A stretch of 64,000 bases of DNA from Paludisphaera rhizosphaerae (GCF_011065895.1 NZ_JAALCR010000015.1:1-64000); one strand, 5' to 3'. Shown: positions 6,775 through 15,163, counted from the stretch's first letter. The notes: a model not told the origin generated them from the letters alone. Translations and numbers: made by a program.

Positions 6775-8532
6775 ATGGGGCATGCAACAACCGCGACATC
6801 CCCCCAGGGGACGCCGCGCAATCAGGTTGAGGACGCCGCCGCGGCGGCCCGCCGGGAACGTCGGCGCAACCGTCGCGAGACGATCGAGTCGTTCGTCGTC
6901 GTCGTCGTGGGCTTCCTGGTCTGGAGCATCGAGGCCGAGGGCTTCGTGATCCCGACCGGCTCCATGGCCCCGACGCTCATGGGCCGACACAAGGAGGTCG
7001 TCTGCCCGGAATGCGGCTGGACCTATCGCGTCAACGCCGACTGCGAGGTCGACGCCTCGGGGAGCGGCGGCAAGACCGGCATCCGCGTGAACTGGGGAGT
7101 CTGTGAAAACTGTCGACGACCGACGAAGGTCGACGACCAGCCCAGCTTCGCCGGCGACCGGATCTACACGCTCAAGACCGATGCCTCGGTCCCCTTCCTG
7201 CCGATGCTCGGGCGTCTTGAGCCGCAGAGGTGGGACGTCACCGTCTTCCGGCTTCCCGAAGACCCCTCCGTCCGCTACATCAAGCGGCTCGTGGGGATGC
7301 CCGGCGAGGTCCTACGCATTCAGCGGGGCAACCTGTGGCGGAGTGATACCGAAGACGGTCCGTTCGAGATCCTGCGCCGTCCCCCCGCGCAGTCGTTGCA
7401 GGTGAACATCCCCGTCTACGACGACGCGTTCCGCTCTCGGACGACGGCCGCCGACCCGACATGGCGACGGTGGACGGGCTGGGACGAACCCTCGCCGGGC
7501 TCCTACCGTGCAGAGGCGGGGCCCGACGTCTGGCAAGACCTCCGATACCACCATCTCGTCCCCTCGCCCGAACAGTGGGAAGCTCTCGCCGAGGGGCGTC
7601 GACTGGATGCGCCTCCTCGCCCGACGCTGATCACCGACTTCTGCTCGTTCAACACCGACCTCGCTCCCGAGAAGCTTCAGCAGGTCCGAATGGCCTCGCG
7701 GCCCTGGTTTCAGCCCCACTGGGTGGGCGACCTGGCCCTCTCGCTCCGGCTTCAGGCCTCGCGGCCGTCCGGCTCGTTCCGAATCGAGCTGATCGAGGGG
7801 GGCGTCTCGAATCGCTGCGAGATCGACCTGGAGACGGGGCAGGCCCAGATCTTCCGGGACGACGATCCGCTCGGACCTGCCGTGGAAACGGCCGTGAAGG
7901 GGGCGGGGGCTCACGACCTGACTTTCGCCAACATCGACGATCGACTGACCCTGTGGGTCGACGGCTCCCGTCCTTTCGGCGACGGACTGGCGTATGATTC
8001 GGGAGGAGCGGAAGCCCTGCCAGCGCCGACCGCCGCCGACCTGGAGCCGGCGCGCGTGGCCGTTCGGGGCTCGGAAGTCGCTGTCAGTCGATTGGTCCTG
8101 AAACGAGACGTGTATTACACCCAGGACCCTCGCGACCCGGACTCGGACGAGTTGGCGAGCTATCGGCTCCGTCCTCCCGTGGAATTGTTCGACCTCCTGG
8201 CCGATCCGGATCGCTACGCGACCCTCAAGTGGCGGAAGCCGCGCGAGTATCCGATCGAGGAGGGGAGGTACATGATGCTGGGGGACAACAGCCCCTGGAG
8301 CGCGGACGGCCGAGTCTGGACGCGGTCCGATCAGACGACGCCGACGGCTCCCAACCGCGGCTGGGACTCTTCAGGGCGTGAAAGCTGGGAAGTCCCGCGG
8401 TCGCTGGTTCTGGGACGGGCGTTCAGCGTTTACTGGCCGCATCTTCAGCCCATGTGGCCCAGGCTCCGGTTCAACCCCGACCTCATCCTGCCGGCGAGGC
8501 CTAACGTGGAGGCCGTTCGCTGGATATACTGA
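6775..8532 (+). CDS. lepB: Signal peptidase I with a large inserted domain
   Basis: A 585-residue S26 peptidase. The start at 6775 has GAAGGA 8 nt upstream. After a basic N-terminus there is one membrane segment (about 37-55), then the catalytic Ser63 in I-P-T-G-S-M-A-P-T-L and Lys170 in R-Y-I-K-R-L-V-G-M-P-G-E. The C-terminal box is M-M-L-G-D-N-S (about 500-507). The protein is far longer than typical bacterial enzymes. Between the Ser and Lys boxes lies a zinc-ribbon-like CPEC...CENC insertion (Cys77, 80, 110, 113). Between residues about 300 and 440 sits a beta-sandwich-like insertion resembling LamG/DUF1080 domains (F-R-I-E-L-I-E-G-G, T-L-W-V-D-G). It cleaves signal peptides of exported proteins at the cytoplasmic membrane; the role of the insertions is unknown. 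Confidence 0.88.
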   Translation: MGHATTATSPQGTPRNQVEDAAAAARRERRRNRRETIESFVVVVVGFLVWSIEAEGFVIPTGSMAPTLMGRHKEVVCPECGWTYRVNADCEVDASGSGGKTGIRVNWGVCENCRRPTKVDDQPSFAGDRIYTLKTDASVPFLPMLGRLEPQRWDVTVFRLPEDPSVRYIKRLVGMPGEVLRIQRGNLWRSDTEDGPFEILRRPPAQSLQVNIPVYDDAFRSRTTAADPTWRRWTGWDEPSPGSYRAEAGPDVWQDLRYHHLVPSPEQWEALAEGRRLDAPPRPTLITDFCSFNTDLAPEKLQQVRMASRPWFQPHWVGDLALSLRLQASRPSGSFRIELIEGGVSNRCEIDLETGQAQIFRDDDPLGPAVETAVKGAGAHDLTFANIDDRLTLWVDGSRPFGDGLAYDSGGAEALPAPTAADLEPARVAVRGSEVAVSRLVLKRDVYYTQDPRDPDSDELASYRLRPPVELFDLLADPDRYATLKWRKPREYPIEEGRYMMLGDNSPWSADGRVWTRSDQTTPTAPNRGWDSSGRESWEVPRSLVLGRAFSVYWPHLQPMWPRLRFNPDLILPARPNVEAVRWIY

Positions 8533-8625
8533 CGACGCCCAGCCGGCGAGGACGGTCCCTCCAAATTGAGAAGCTGGACGCCATCGGAAGTTCCTTCGAA
8601 CCAACGCTCGCGGCGGTGCGTAACC

Positions 8626-9270
8626 ATGGTTAAGGTCATCGGCATGGATACCACGCAGGGGCTCGCCCATCAAACGGACGAGGACCTGATGCGCCGGTAT
8701 CGCGACACCGGTGACGAGAAGGTCTACAACGAACTGGTCCATCGTTACGAACGCGAGCTCTACCGCTATCTGGCCCGCTACACGGGCGACCCGTCGACGG
8801 CGGAGGACGTGTTTCAGAACACGTTCCTCCAGATCCATTTAAAACGCGGATTATACGAAGACGATCGTCCGTTCCGCCCCTGGCTTTATGCGATCGCCAC
8901 GCATCAGGCCGTGGACGCCCTCCGGAAAGCGGGCCGACGCCCGACCGTAAGCCTGGATCAGAAGCTGTCTCCCTCTCAGGGGGAGTCGGACGCCGGTTCG
9001 TTGCTGGACATGCTCGTCAACGACGATACCGGGCCCCTGGCGGACCTGCAGGAACAGGAACGACGCGAATGGGTGCGGGAGAGTGTGGAAAAGCTTCCCG
9101 ACGCGTTGCGGCAGACCCTGATCCTCGCCTACCATCAAGATCTGAAGTATCGGGAAATCGCCGGTATCCTCAAGATTCCCGTGGGCACCGTGAAATCGCG
9201 GCTCCACGCGGCTCTCGCCAAGCTCCAGCAGATGGCGAAGGTCGCGCAGCGGGACGGGAAAGAAGATTGA
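8626..9270 (+). CDS. ECF-type RNA polymerase sigma factor
   Basis: A 214-residue sigma-70 family protein. Region 2 (about residues 20-95) is recognisable from L-M-R-R-Y-R-D-T-G-D, Y-R-Y-L-A-R-Y-T-G and A-E-D-V-F-Q-N-T-F-L, with the R-P-W-L-Y-A-I-A-T-H-Q-A-V-D box. Region 4 (about 150-205) carries L-P-D-A-L-R-Q-T-L-I-L-A-Y, K-Y-R-E-I-A-G-I-L and V-G-T-V-K-S-R-L-H-A-A-L. The ATG at 8626 is preferred, with ATG 8644 as an alternative; neither has a strong ribosome site. The next gene (9275) starts 4 nt after the stop codon and encodes an anti-sigma-like membrane protein, so the pair probably forms a sigma/anti-sigma switch. Confidence 0.92.
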   Translation: MVKVIGMDTTQGLAHQTDEDLMRRYRDTGDEKVYNELVHRYERELYRYLARYTGDPSTAEDVFQNTFLQIHLKRGLYEDDRPFRPWLYAIATHQAVDALRKAGRRPTVSLDQKLSPSQGESDAGSLLDMLVNDDTGPLADLQEQERREWVRESVEKLPDALRQTLILAYHQDLKYREIAGILKIPVGTVKSRLHAALAKLQQMAKVAQRDGKED

Positions 9271-9274
9271 CCCC

Positions 9275-10243
9275 ATGAACTCCGACGAACTGCTCGATTT
9301 CGCCCTCGGCCAGCTCGAAGACCCGCGGCGGAGGGCCTGCGAAGAGGCCTGCCGATGCGACCCGGACCTGGCGGCCCGGGTGCAGAAAACCCGCCGAGCC
9401 CTCGACCTGCTGGCCGATGACGGGGCGATGTTCAGCCCGCCTCCCGGGTTGGCGAACCGGACGCTGGCGTTCGTCGCGCAAAGCCCGTCGACTCACTCGA
9501 TCCTGGACTACGTCCCGGCTCGCGTCCCTTTTCGCTGGGCCGACTTCGCCGTGGCCGCCAGCATCTTCATCGCCGGCCTGCTGACGCTGATGCCGGCCGT
9601 GCAGCGGTCTCGCGAGCGGATGAACCAGGCTGGGTGCGTGTTCAACCTCCAGCAGATCGGCAGCAGCCTGGCCCAGTACGCCACGCTGCACCCGTCGTAT
9701 CCCGCTCCCCCAAGTCATCGCGCCGACGCTCAAAGCGGCCTGTTCGTCGCCCTTCTGCGCGACGCCGGCGTCCTGCCGGACGTTTCCGTGCTCGACTGCC
9801 CCTACAACGGCAAGTGCGACCTTCAGCACGCCCGCGGGCTCGCCTCGTTCGAGAAGGCCGACGACCTTCGCAAGACAGACCCCGCGGCGTACGCCAAGGC
9901 GGTTTGCTGGGACTACGGATACAACCCGGGCTACCGCCACGCCTCCGGCCAGTACGGCCCGATCGACGCGCGGCCAGCCTCCATGATTCCGGTGGTGGCC
10001 GATCAGCCTCCCGACGACGCTCTGCTGGGCGACGTGGACCACAACAGCCCGAACCACTACGGCGCGGGTCAGAACGTGCTGTACAGCGACGGCGCCGTCC
10101 GGTGGCATCGCAGCCGACTCGTTGGGCCGCACGACCATGACGTCTTCCTGAACAACAACCGCAAGATGGAGCCGGGCCTCGACGAGCGCGACTCCGTCAT
10201 CCTTCCCCGCGAAGTCCCCTTCAACAACTCCGAGGCACGTTGA
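9275..10243 (+). CDS. Anti-sigma-like membrane protein with a DUF1559-like outer domain
   Basis: A 322-residue protein, 4 nt behind the ECF sigma gene. Residues 1-85 are a soluble helical N-terminus (S-D-E-L-L-D-F-A-L-G-Q-L-E, C-E-E-A-C-R-C-D-P) of the type that binds sigma factors. One membrane segment follows at about 90-110. The region after it matches the start of DUF1559 pseudopilins: P-A-V-Q-R-S-R-E-R, then C-V-F-N-L-Q-Q-I-G-S-S-L-A-Q-Y. Near the C-terminus is a motif close to the pseudopilin H-X9-DG signature (H-Y-G-A-G-Q-N-V-L-Y-S-D-G, one residue longer), followed by V-R-W. Inference: an anti-sigma factor whose periplasmic sensor is derived from, or mimics, a DUF1559 protein. It probably shares an operon with the sigma factor. 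Confidence 0.75.
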   Translation: MNSDELLDFALGQLEDPRRRACEEACRCDPDLAARVQKTRRALDLLADDGAMFSPPPGLANRTLAFVAQSPSTHSILDYVPARVPFRWADFAVAASIFIAGLLTLMPAVQRSRERMNQAGCVFNLQQIGSSLAQYATLHPSYPAPPSHRADAQSGLFVALLRDAGVLPDVSVLDCPYNGKCDLQHARGLASFEKADDLRKTDPAAYAKAVCWDYGYNPGYRHASGQYGPIDARPASMIPVVADQPPDDALLGDVDHNSPNHYGAGQNVLYSDGAVRWHRSRLVGPHDHDVFLNNNRKMEPGLDERDSVILPREVPFNNSEAR

Positions 10244-10247
10244 CGCC

Positions 10248-11678
10248 ATGACGATCCGGCGATGGGTCCTCCTCCTCATGTGGGCGGCGGCCCTCGCCCC
10301 CTCGTCCCGGTTCGCGGCGACGTCCGCCTCGGCCGCGCCGCCGAACATCGTGATCGTCATGCCCGACGACGTCGGGTATGGCGATTTCAGCGTTAATGGC
10401 AGTCCGATCGTCAAGACGCCGCACGTCGACGCCTTCGCCCGCGAGGCTCTGCGGTTCCAGAGTTTTCACGTCAGCCCCACCTGCGCGCCGACTCGCGCCG
10501 CGTTGATGACCGGCCGCCACGAGTTCAAGTCGGGCGTGACCCACACGATCAACGAACGCGAGCGGCTCAACCTGGGTGCGACGACGCTCGCCCAGGTTTT
10601 GAAGACGAACGGCTACGCGACGGGGATCTTCGGCAAGTGGCACCTCGGCGATGAGGCCGACCACCAGCCCGAGCGCCGCGGCTTCGATGAGGTCTTCATC
10701 CACGGCGCGGGCGGAATCGGTCAGAGCTATCCCGGCAGTTGCGGCGACGCCCCGGGCAACAGCTACTTCAGCCCGGCCATCCGCCACAACGGCGTCTTCG
10801 AGAAGACCCAGGGCTACTGCACCGACGTCTTCTTCAACCACGCGATCGAGTGGATCGACGCCCGGCGCAAGGCTGGGCCCTTCTTCGCCTACATCACCCC
10901 CAACGCCGCTCACGTCCCGCTCCAGTGCCCCGAGGGCTACGCCAATCGCCACGCCGGCGAAGTGCCGGAGGACGTCGCCAAGTTCTACGGGATGATCGAG
11001 AACATCGATGACAACTTCGGCCGACTCCTCGACGCCTTGAAGCGGTGGGATCTCGAACGCGACACGCTCGTCCTGTTCCTGACCGACAACGGGGGAACGC
11101 TGGGTGTGAAGACCTTCAACGCCGGCATGCGGGGTCAGAAGGTCACGCCGTACGATGGCGGCACCCGCGTACCCGCCTTCTGGCGATGGCCCGCCGGCAT
11201 TCAGGGGAACCGCGTCGTCCCGGCCCTCGCGGCGCACGTCGACGTCTTCCCGACCCTGGCCGAAGTCATCGGCGCGAAGCTCAACGAGCCCGTAAAGGAC
11301 CAGGTCGAGGGCCGCAGCCTGGTCACGTTCTTCCGCGAGCAGCCCGTCGAATGGCCGAACCGCGTGCTCGTCACGCACGTCGGCCGCTGGCCTCACGGTC
11401 AACGAGACGCCTTCAAGTACAAGGGCGTCTCGATCCGCGACGAGCGTTTCGCCCTGGTTAACAACGCCGAGCTGTTCGACCTCCAGGCCGACCCCGGCCA
11501 AAAGACCAACGTCATCGCCGCCCACCCCGACGTCGTCGACCGGCTCCGTCGCGAATACGAGGCGTGGTGGCAGTCGATCCTGCCCGCTCTTCCCGAGAAC
11601 GAGGACGCCATCGGTCCCAAGGTGAACCCGTACCACGAGTGGTACTGGAAGCAGTTCGGAGGCGGGCCGCAGGGCTAA
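10248..11678 (+). CDS. Sulfatase (arylsulfatase family), secreted
   Basis: A 476-residue sulfatase with a signal peptide (about 1-30). The metal-binding pair Asp40-Asp41 lies in I-V-M-P-D-D-V-G-Y-G. The formylglycine site is Cys79 in S-P-T-C-A-P-T-R-A-A, the canonical C-x-P-x-R, so the enzyme needs conversion of Cys79 by a formylglycine-generating enzyme that is not in this window. Further motifs are G-K-W-H-L-G-D and L-F-L-T-D-N-G-G-T. Length and architecture are normal for planctomycete sulfatases, which hydrolyse sulfate esters of polysaccharides outside the cytoplasm. The gene starts 4 nt after the anti-sigma-like gene, so it may be co-transcribed with the sigma switch. Substrate specificity cannot be read from the sequence. 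Confidence 0.92.
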   Translation: MTIRRWVLLLMWAAALAPSSRFAATSASAAPPNIVIVMPDDVGYGDFSVNGSPIVKTPHVDAFAREALRFQSFHVSPTCAPTRAALMTGRHEFKSGVTHTINERERLNLGATTLAQVLKTNGYATGIFGKWHLGDEADHQPERRGFDEVFIHGAGGIGQSYPGSCGDAPGNSYFSPAIRHNGVFEKTQGYCTDVFFNHAIEWIDARRKAGPFFAYITPNAAHVPLQCPEGYANRHAGEVPEDVAKFYGMIENIDDNFGRLLDALKRWDLERDTLVLFLTDNGGTLGVKTFNAGMRGQKVTPYDGGTRVPAFWRWPAGIQGNRVVPALAAHVDVFPTLAEVIGAKLNEPVKDQVEGRSLVTFFREQPVEWPNRVLVTHVGRWPHGQRDAFKYKGVSIRDERFALVNNAELFDLQADPGQKTNVIAAHPDVVDRLRREYEAWWQSILPALPENEDAIGPKVNPYHEWYWKQFGGGPQG

Positions 11679-11792
11679 CGTTCCTCGGTATGTCGACTTC
11701 AACTGGAAATCTTCGTAGAACGGCAGAACCTTCTCCATATCGTCCTTGTCTCTGTCATGTGGTCCAAGTGGACGATTGAATAGAGGTGGGAT

Positions 11793-12377
11793 GTGGATAG
11801 TTTGAAGAAGCGACTCGAATACCTTGGTATGGCCGATTTCGACTATCTGGCTGCCCGCTTGCTTATGATTCACGGGCTTGTGACGGTGGCTTTACCGAAG
11901 GCTGCTGAGGCAGTCGAGAAGCTCATGAAATTGTTCCTCGTTCTTGAGGCCAAAATTAGCCGCAACGAAAACCTGACGGCTAAGGATTTGAAGGGATATG
12001 GGCACGACCTCGAGCGGCTTTTTGCTCAGTTCAAGACCAAAGTCCCAGTTACCTTCGGTGGCGAATGGGACGATTATGTCAAGTGTCTCCAGGAGTCCTA
12101 TACATATCGGTATCCGGAGCACTGGACTCAGTATCGAGCGGAACTAGACCTCGACAAGCTCGATTTTGTGTATGTACACATGAGAAACAATATTATTCTT
12201 AATTTCCCATTAGAGGAGCGTCAGAGGGTGCGTCACTTCGGCACCTTCCTCTACGACGCTTACACCGCTGAAGCTTTCGACCTTATAGGTCGCCTTGGCG
12301 GCAAGAATCCTGGTGAGATCCTTCGTCTATCCAATCAACAGTTCGCGTTATTGGATATTGATGCTAGCAGGATTTAG
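11793..12377 (+). CDS. HEPN-like hypothetical protein in an AT-richer island
   Basis: A 194-residue protein starting at GTG with GAGGTGGG upstream. The N-terminal 60 residues (Y-L-G-M-A-D-F-D-Y-L-A-A-R-L-L, then P-K-A-A-E-A-V-E-K-L-M-K) resemble the all-helical HEPN domain, and the rest is predicted helical with no signal peptide. I see no clear R-x4-6-H RNase motif, so an active ribonuclease is uncertain. Codon use and base composition are visibly AT-richer than in neighbours. The gene is bracketed by imperfect copies of GCTAAC-N5/6-TCGRTATGTC (11674 and 12391). This looks like a recently acquired single-gene insertion. No adjacent minimal nucleotidyltransferase partner is present. Confidence 0.6.
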   Translation: MDSLKKRLEYLGMADFDYLAARLLMIHGLVTVALPKAAEAVEKLMKLFLVLEAKISRNENLTAKDLKGYGHDLERLFAQFKTKVPVTFGGEWDDYVKCLQESYTYRYPEHWTQYRAELDLDKLDFVYVHMRNNIILNFPLEERQRVRHFGTFLYDAYTAEAFDLIGRLGGKNPGEILRLSNQQFALLDIDASRI

Positions 12378-12396
12378 AATTGTCTCGTGAGCTAAC

Positions 12397-12954
12397 CTAT
12401 CTTCGATATGTCCGTCGCAGGTGGTCGCAGAAGAGGATCGACAGCATCGATTTGGCGTCGCGGATGTGGCCGTCGTGGACCATGGCGACGGCGTCCTTCC
12501 AGGGGACGATCTTGGTTTCCAGGCGTTCGTCGGGCTGGTGGTCGGTGGGGCCGGGGGTGAGTTCCTCGCAGAGGTAGAGGAACATCCGCTCGGTCATGAC
12601 GCCGGGGGTGACGTGCCACCAGCGGAGGAAGGTGATCCTGCCGGCGCGGAAGCCGGTTTCCTCGGCCAGTTCGCGAGGGGCGGTCTGGTCGGGGGTCTCG
12701 CCCTCGTCGATCGTGCCGGCGGGGACCTCCAGCAGCGTCTCGCCGATGGCGTGGCGGTAGTTGTAGACCAGGCAGACGTGATCGGCGTCGACCATCGGCA
12801 CGAGCGCCACCGCGCCCCGATGGAGGACGACCTCGCGCTCGGAAAGCCCGCCATCCGAGAGGCGGACGGGCTGCATGGCCAGGTCGAGCTTGGTCCCGCG
12901 ATAGATGACCCGTCGCGGGGGGAGCGGCTCGGCGTCGTCGGCTGCTTCCGACAT
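12397..12954 (-). CDS. Nudix hydrolase, ADP-ribose pyrophosphatase type
   Basis: A 185-residue Nudix enzyme. The Nudix box occupies residues 80-102 (G80, E86, R94-E95, E98-E99, G101) and fits G-x5-E-x7-R-E-x-x-E-E-x-G. Preceding family marks are V-Y-N-Y-R-H-A-I-G and L-E-V-P-A-G-T, typical of ADP-ribose pyrophosphatases, which hydrolyse ADP-ribose to AMP and ribose 5-phosphate in the cytoplasm. The ATG lies 1 nt after the stop codon of the universal stress protein gene, so the two are translated from one transcript. Substrate choice among nucleoside diphosphate derivatives is inferred from the L-E-V-P-A-G motif and is not certain. Confidence 0.88.
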   Translation of the reverse strand: MSEAADDAEPLPPRRVIYRGTKLDLAMQPVRLSDGGLSEREVVLHRGAVALVPMVDADHVCLVYNYRHAIGETLLEVPAGTIDEGETPDQTAPRELAEETGFRAGRITFLRWWHVTPGVMTERMFLYLCEELTPGPTDHQPDERLETKIVPWKDAVAMVHDGHIRDAKSMLSILFCDHLRRTYRR

Positions 12955-12955
12955 G

Positions 12956-13417
12956 TCAGGAGGACTCCGCCGGGGCGGATCGTATCGAGAGCACGGGGCA
13001 GGGGGCTTCCCGGACGATCCGTTCGGCCACCGAGCCGAGCAGGACGTGGCTTAACCCCGTCCGGCCGTGGGTTGCGATGACGATCAGGTCGACCTGGTTC
13101 TCGGCCGCGTAGTCGACGACGGCCTCGGCCGGCGCTCCCCAGCAGACGGCGGTCGTGACGCTCTTGGGCGTTCCCCACTCCGGCTTGATCTGATTCTTGA
13201 GCGTCTCCGCCGCCCGCTTCTCGTCTTCCTCGTAGAACTGGGGAGGCATGACGGGCATCAGGAGCGGGTCGGGCCCGGTGGGGACGATCTCGGAGAGGAC
13301 GTGGATGACGTGCAACTCCGCCCCGAAGCGCTCCGCCAGCCCGCAGGCGTACCGTAAGGCTTCATGAGAGTGGGAGCTGAAGTCAGACGGCGCAAGGATG
13401 CGGGTGAAGCCGATCAT
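12956..13417 (-). CDS. Universal stress protein (UspA family)
   Basis: A 153-residue single-domain Usp. The N-terminus has the usual I-L-A-P-S-D-F-S strand with the Asp of the ATP site, followed by S-H-E-A-L-R-Y-A. The C-terminal ATP-binding signature G-x2-G-x9-G-[ST] is visible in A-T-H-G-R-T-G-L-S-H-V-L-L-G-S-V, followed by A-P-C-P-V-L-S-I. These features indicate the ATP-binding type. Known: such proteins are cytoplasmic stress-response factors whose exact actions vary. It is the middle gene of an apparent aminotransferase, Usp, Nudix operon on the minus strand. Confidence 0.92.
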   Translation of the reverse strand: MIGFTRILAPSDFSSHSHEALRYACGLAERFGAELHVIHVLSEIVPTGPDPLLMPVMPPQFYEEDEKRAAETLKNQIKPEWGTPKSVTTAVCWGAPAEAVVDYAAENQVDLIVIATHGRTGLSHVLLGSVAERIVREAPCPVLSIRSAPAESS

Positions 13418-13483
13418 GCGACGGTTTCCGGCGAGGATTGACCGAGCGCCGCCCCCCTCCGTAGAGGGGCGGCCGTCGGTGAT

Positions 13484-14386
13484 TCAAACGCGGCCGGCGC
13501 CGTTGCCGACCTCGACGTACTGGTCTCGCCCCTCGTGGACGAGGCTGACGAACCGCTGGCGAAGCTCGCGGAAGACGGGGCCGGGCTTGCCCGTGCCGAT
13601 CGGGCGGGCGTCGCACTCGACGACGGGGATCAGCTCGGCGGCGGTTCCGGTCAGGAAGCACTCATCGGCCGTGTAGACGTCGTATCGGTCCATCGTCCGT
13701 TCGACGACCCGATAGCCAGCCTGACGGGCCAGCTCGATGACGGCCTCGCGGGTGATCCCTTCAAGGATGCCGGAGTCGACCGAGGGCGTGTGGATCTCAG
13801 CGTTTCGGACGACGAAGATGTTGTCGCCCGTGCACTCGGCGACCTCGCCCTTGTGGTTGAGCATCAGGGCTTCCAGGCAGCCGGCCTGGGCGCCCTCCAT
13901 CTTGGCGAGGATGTTGTTCAGATAGTTGAGCGACTTCACCCGCGGATTGACCGTGTTCGGGTGGCTGCGGATGGTCGCCGCGGTGACGATCTTCAGCCCA
14001 TGCTCGTAGAGCTCCTCCGGGTACAGGCTGATGGCGTCGGTGATGATGATGATCTGGGGATCCGTCGTCTTGCGCGGGTCCAGACCGAGGCTGCCGGAGC
14101 CCCGGGTGACGACGACCCGGATATAGGCGTCGGTCAGCTTGTTCGCAGCCAGCGTATCGACGATGGCTGCGGCCATCGCCTCGCGACTCATCGGGATCCG
14201 TAGGTGGATCGCCGTCGCCGAGGCGTAGAGCCGATCGACGTGGTCCTTGAGCCGGAAGACGCGACCGGAATAGGACCGGATCCCCTCGAACACGCCGTCG
14301 CCGTAGAGGAGACCGTGATCGAAGACGCTGATCTTCGCGTCTGCCTTATCGTATAGCTTGCCGCCGATGTAAACCTTGGGGCTCAT
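13484..14386 (-). CDS. ilvE: Branched-chain-amino-acid aminotransferase
   Basis: A 300-residue fold-type IV PLP aminotransferase. The start at 14386 has GGAGGG upstream; a 13-residue upstream extension is less likely. Marks are D-H-G-L-L-Y-G-D-G-V-F-E-G-I-R, the PLP-binding Lys151 in V-K-S-L-N-Y-L-N-N, the E-V-A-E-C-T-G-D-N-I-F box with the PLP-contacting Glu, and a late F-L-T-G-T-A-A-E-L-I-P. It catalyses the last transamination in Leu, Ile and Val synthesis, or the first step of their breakdown, with 2-oxoglutarate/Glu. Length is normal. It is the first gene of the minus-strand unit continuing with the Usp gene 66 nt downstream. D-amino-acid aminotransferase is a less likely alternative, given the strong ilvE motifs. 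Confidence 0.9.
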   Translation of the reverse strand: MSPKVYIGGKLYDKADAKISVFDHGLLYGDGVFEGIRSYSGRVFRLKDHVDRLYASATAIHLRIPMSREAMAAAIVDTLAANKLTDAYIRVVVTRGSGSLGLDPRKTTDPQIIIITDAISLYPEELYEHGLKIVTAATIRSHPNTVNPRVKSLNYLNNILAKMEGAQAGCLEALMLNHKGEVAECTGDNIFVVRNAEIHTPSVDSGILEGITREAVIELARQAGYRVVERTMDRYDVYTADECFLTGTAAELIPVVECDARPIGTGKPGPVFRELRQRFVSLVHEGRDQYVEVGNGAGRV

Positions 14387-14452
14387 ACGGCCCTCCGCAC
14401 CCGCGCCGCGTCGGGGCCGCGACAACCACGCACCCTGGTATCGGTTTTGGTC

Positions 14453-15163
14453 TCAGACCAGCGCGGGAACCCACTCCTCGATGCGCCCCTCGGCAAGCCT
14501 CACGACCCGGTCGGCCTGGTGGGCGATCTGTTGATCATGCGTGACCAATATCATAGTCAGCCCCCGCTCTCGGTTCAAGTCGCGGAGGAGTTCCAACACG
14601 CCGTGACCGGTGGCGGCGTCAAGATTGCCGGTCGGCTCGTCCGCGAGGAGGACCTCGGGTTTGCCGACGAGCGCCCGGGCGATGGCCGCACGCTGCATTT
14701 CGCCGCCGGAAAGCTCGGTCGGCTTGTGGGTTAGGCGATGGCCCAGGCCCACTCGCTCAAGCATTTCCTGCGCGTCGCGGCGGATCGTTTTCCGTTGCCG
14801 AAAGTATGCTAGCACACCATTCCTGATGAGGTGCGGCATCATCACATTTTCGAGGGCCGAAAGCTCGGGCAGCAGGTGGTAGAACTGGAAGATGAACCCG
14901 AACGTCCGGTTGCGGAGCTGGTCGCGCTCGCGGTCGGGGCGATCGTCGATCCGGCGGCCGTCCAGAACGACCTCGCCGGCGTCGGGCTGGTCGAGCAGGC
15001 CGAGCAGGTGCAGCATGGTGCTCTTGCCCGAGCCGCTGGCCCCGATCACCGCCACAAGCTCCCCGCGCTCCGCCTCGACGTCGACGCCGTGGAGAACGGG
15101 GACCTCCAACTTGCCCTTCCGATAGCTCTTGGACAGGCCGTAAGCCGCGATATGAGTCGTCAT
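14453..15163 (-). CDS. lolD: LolD-like lipoprotein-export ABC ATPase
   Basis: A 236-residue ATP-binding subunit; start 15163 has GGAAGA upstream. Walker A is G-A-S-G-S-G-K-S-T (residues 41-49), the signature L-S-G-G-E-M-Q-R, Walker B V-L-L-A-D-E-P-T-G-N-L-D and the switch His in V-T-H-D. The E-P-T-G-N-L-D sequence is typical of the LolD/MacB group. The gene follows 56 nt behind a LolC/E-type permease (15220-16641). Together they would form a complex that releases outer-membrane lipoproteins from the cytoplasmic membrane. No LolA or LolB is visible nearby. Confidence 0.88.
   Translation of the reverse strand: MTTHIAAYGLSKSYRKGKLEVPVLHGVDVEAERGELVAVIGASGSGKSTMLHLLGLLDQPDAGEVVLDGRRIDDRPDRERDQLRNRTFGFIFQFYHLLPELSALENVMMPHLIRNGVLAYFRQRKTIRRDAQEMLERVGLGHRLTHKPTELSGGEMQRAAIARALVGKPEVLLADEPTGNLDAATGHGVLELLRDLNRERGLTMILVTHDQQIAHQADRVVRLAEGRIEEWVPALV

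Noticed and set aside
9170-10414. A 414-codon minus-strand open frame
   Set aside because: Antisense to the anti-sigma-like and sulfatase genes; no ribosome site and no recognisable product.
10221-11873. A 550-codon minus-strand open frame
   Set aside because: Antisense shadow of the sulfatase gene, which has an intact C-A-P-T-R active site; the minus-strand translation shows no domain.
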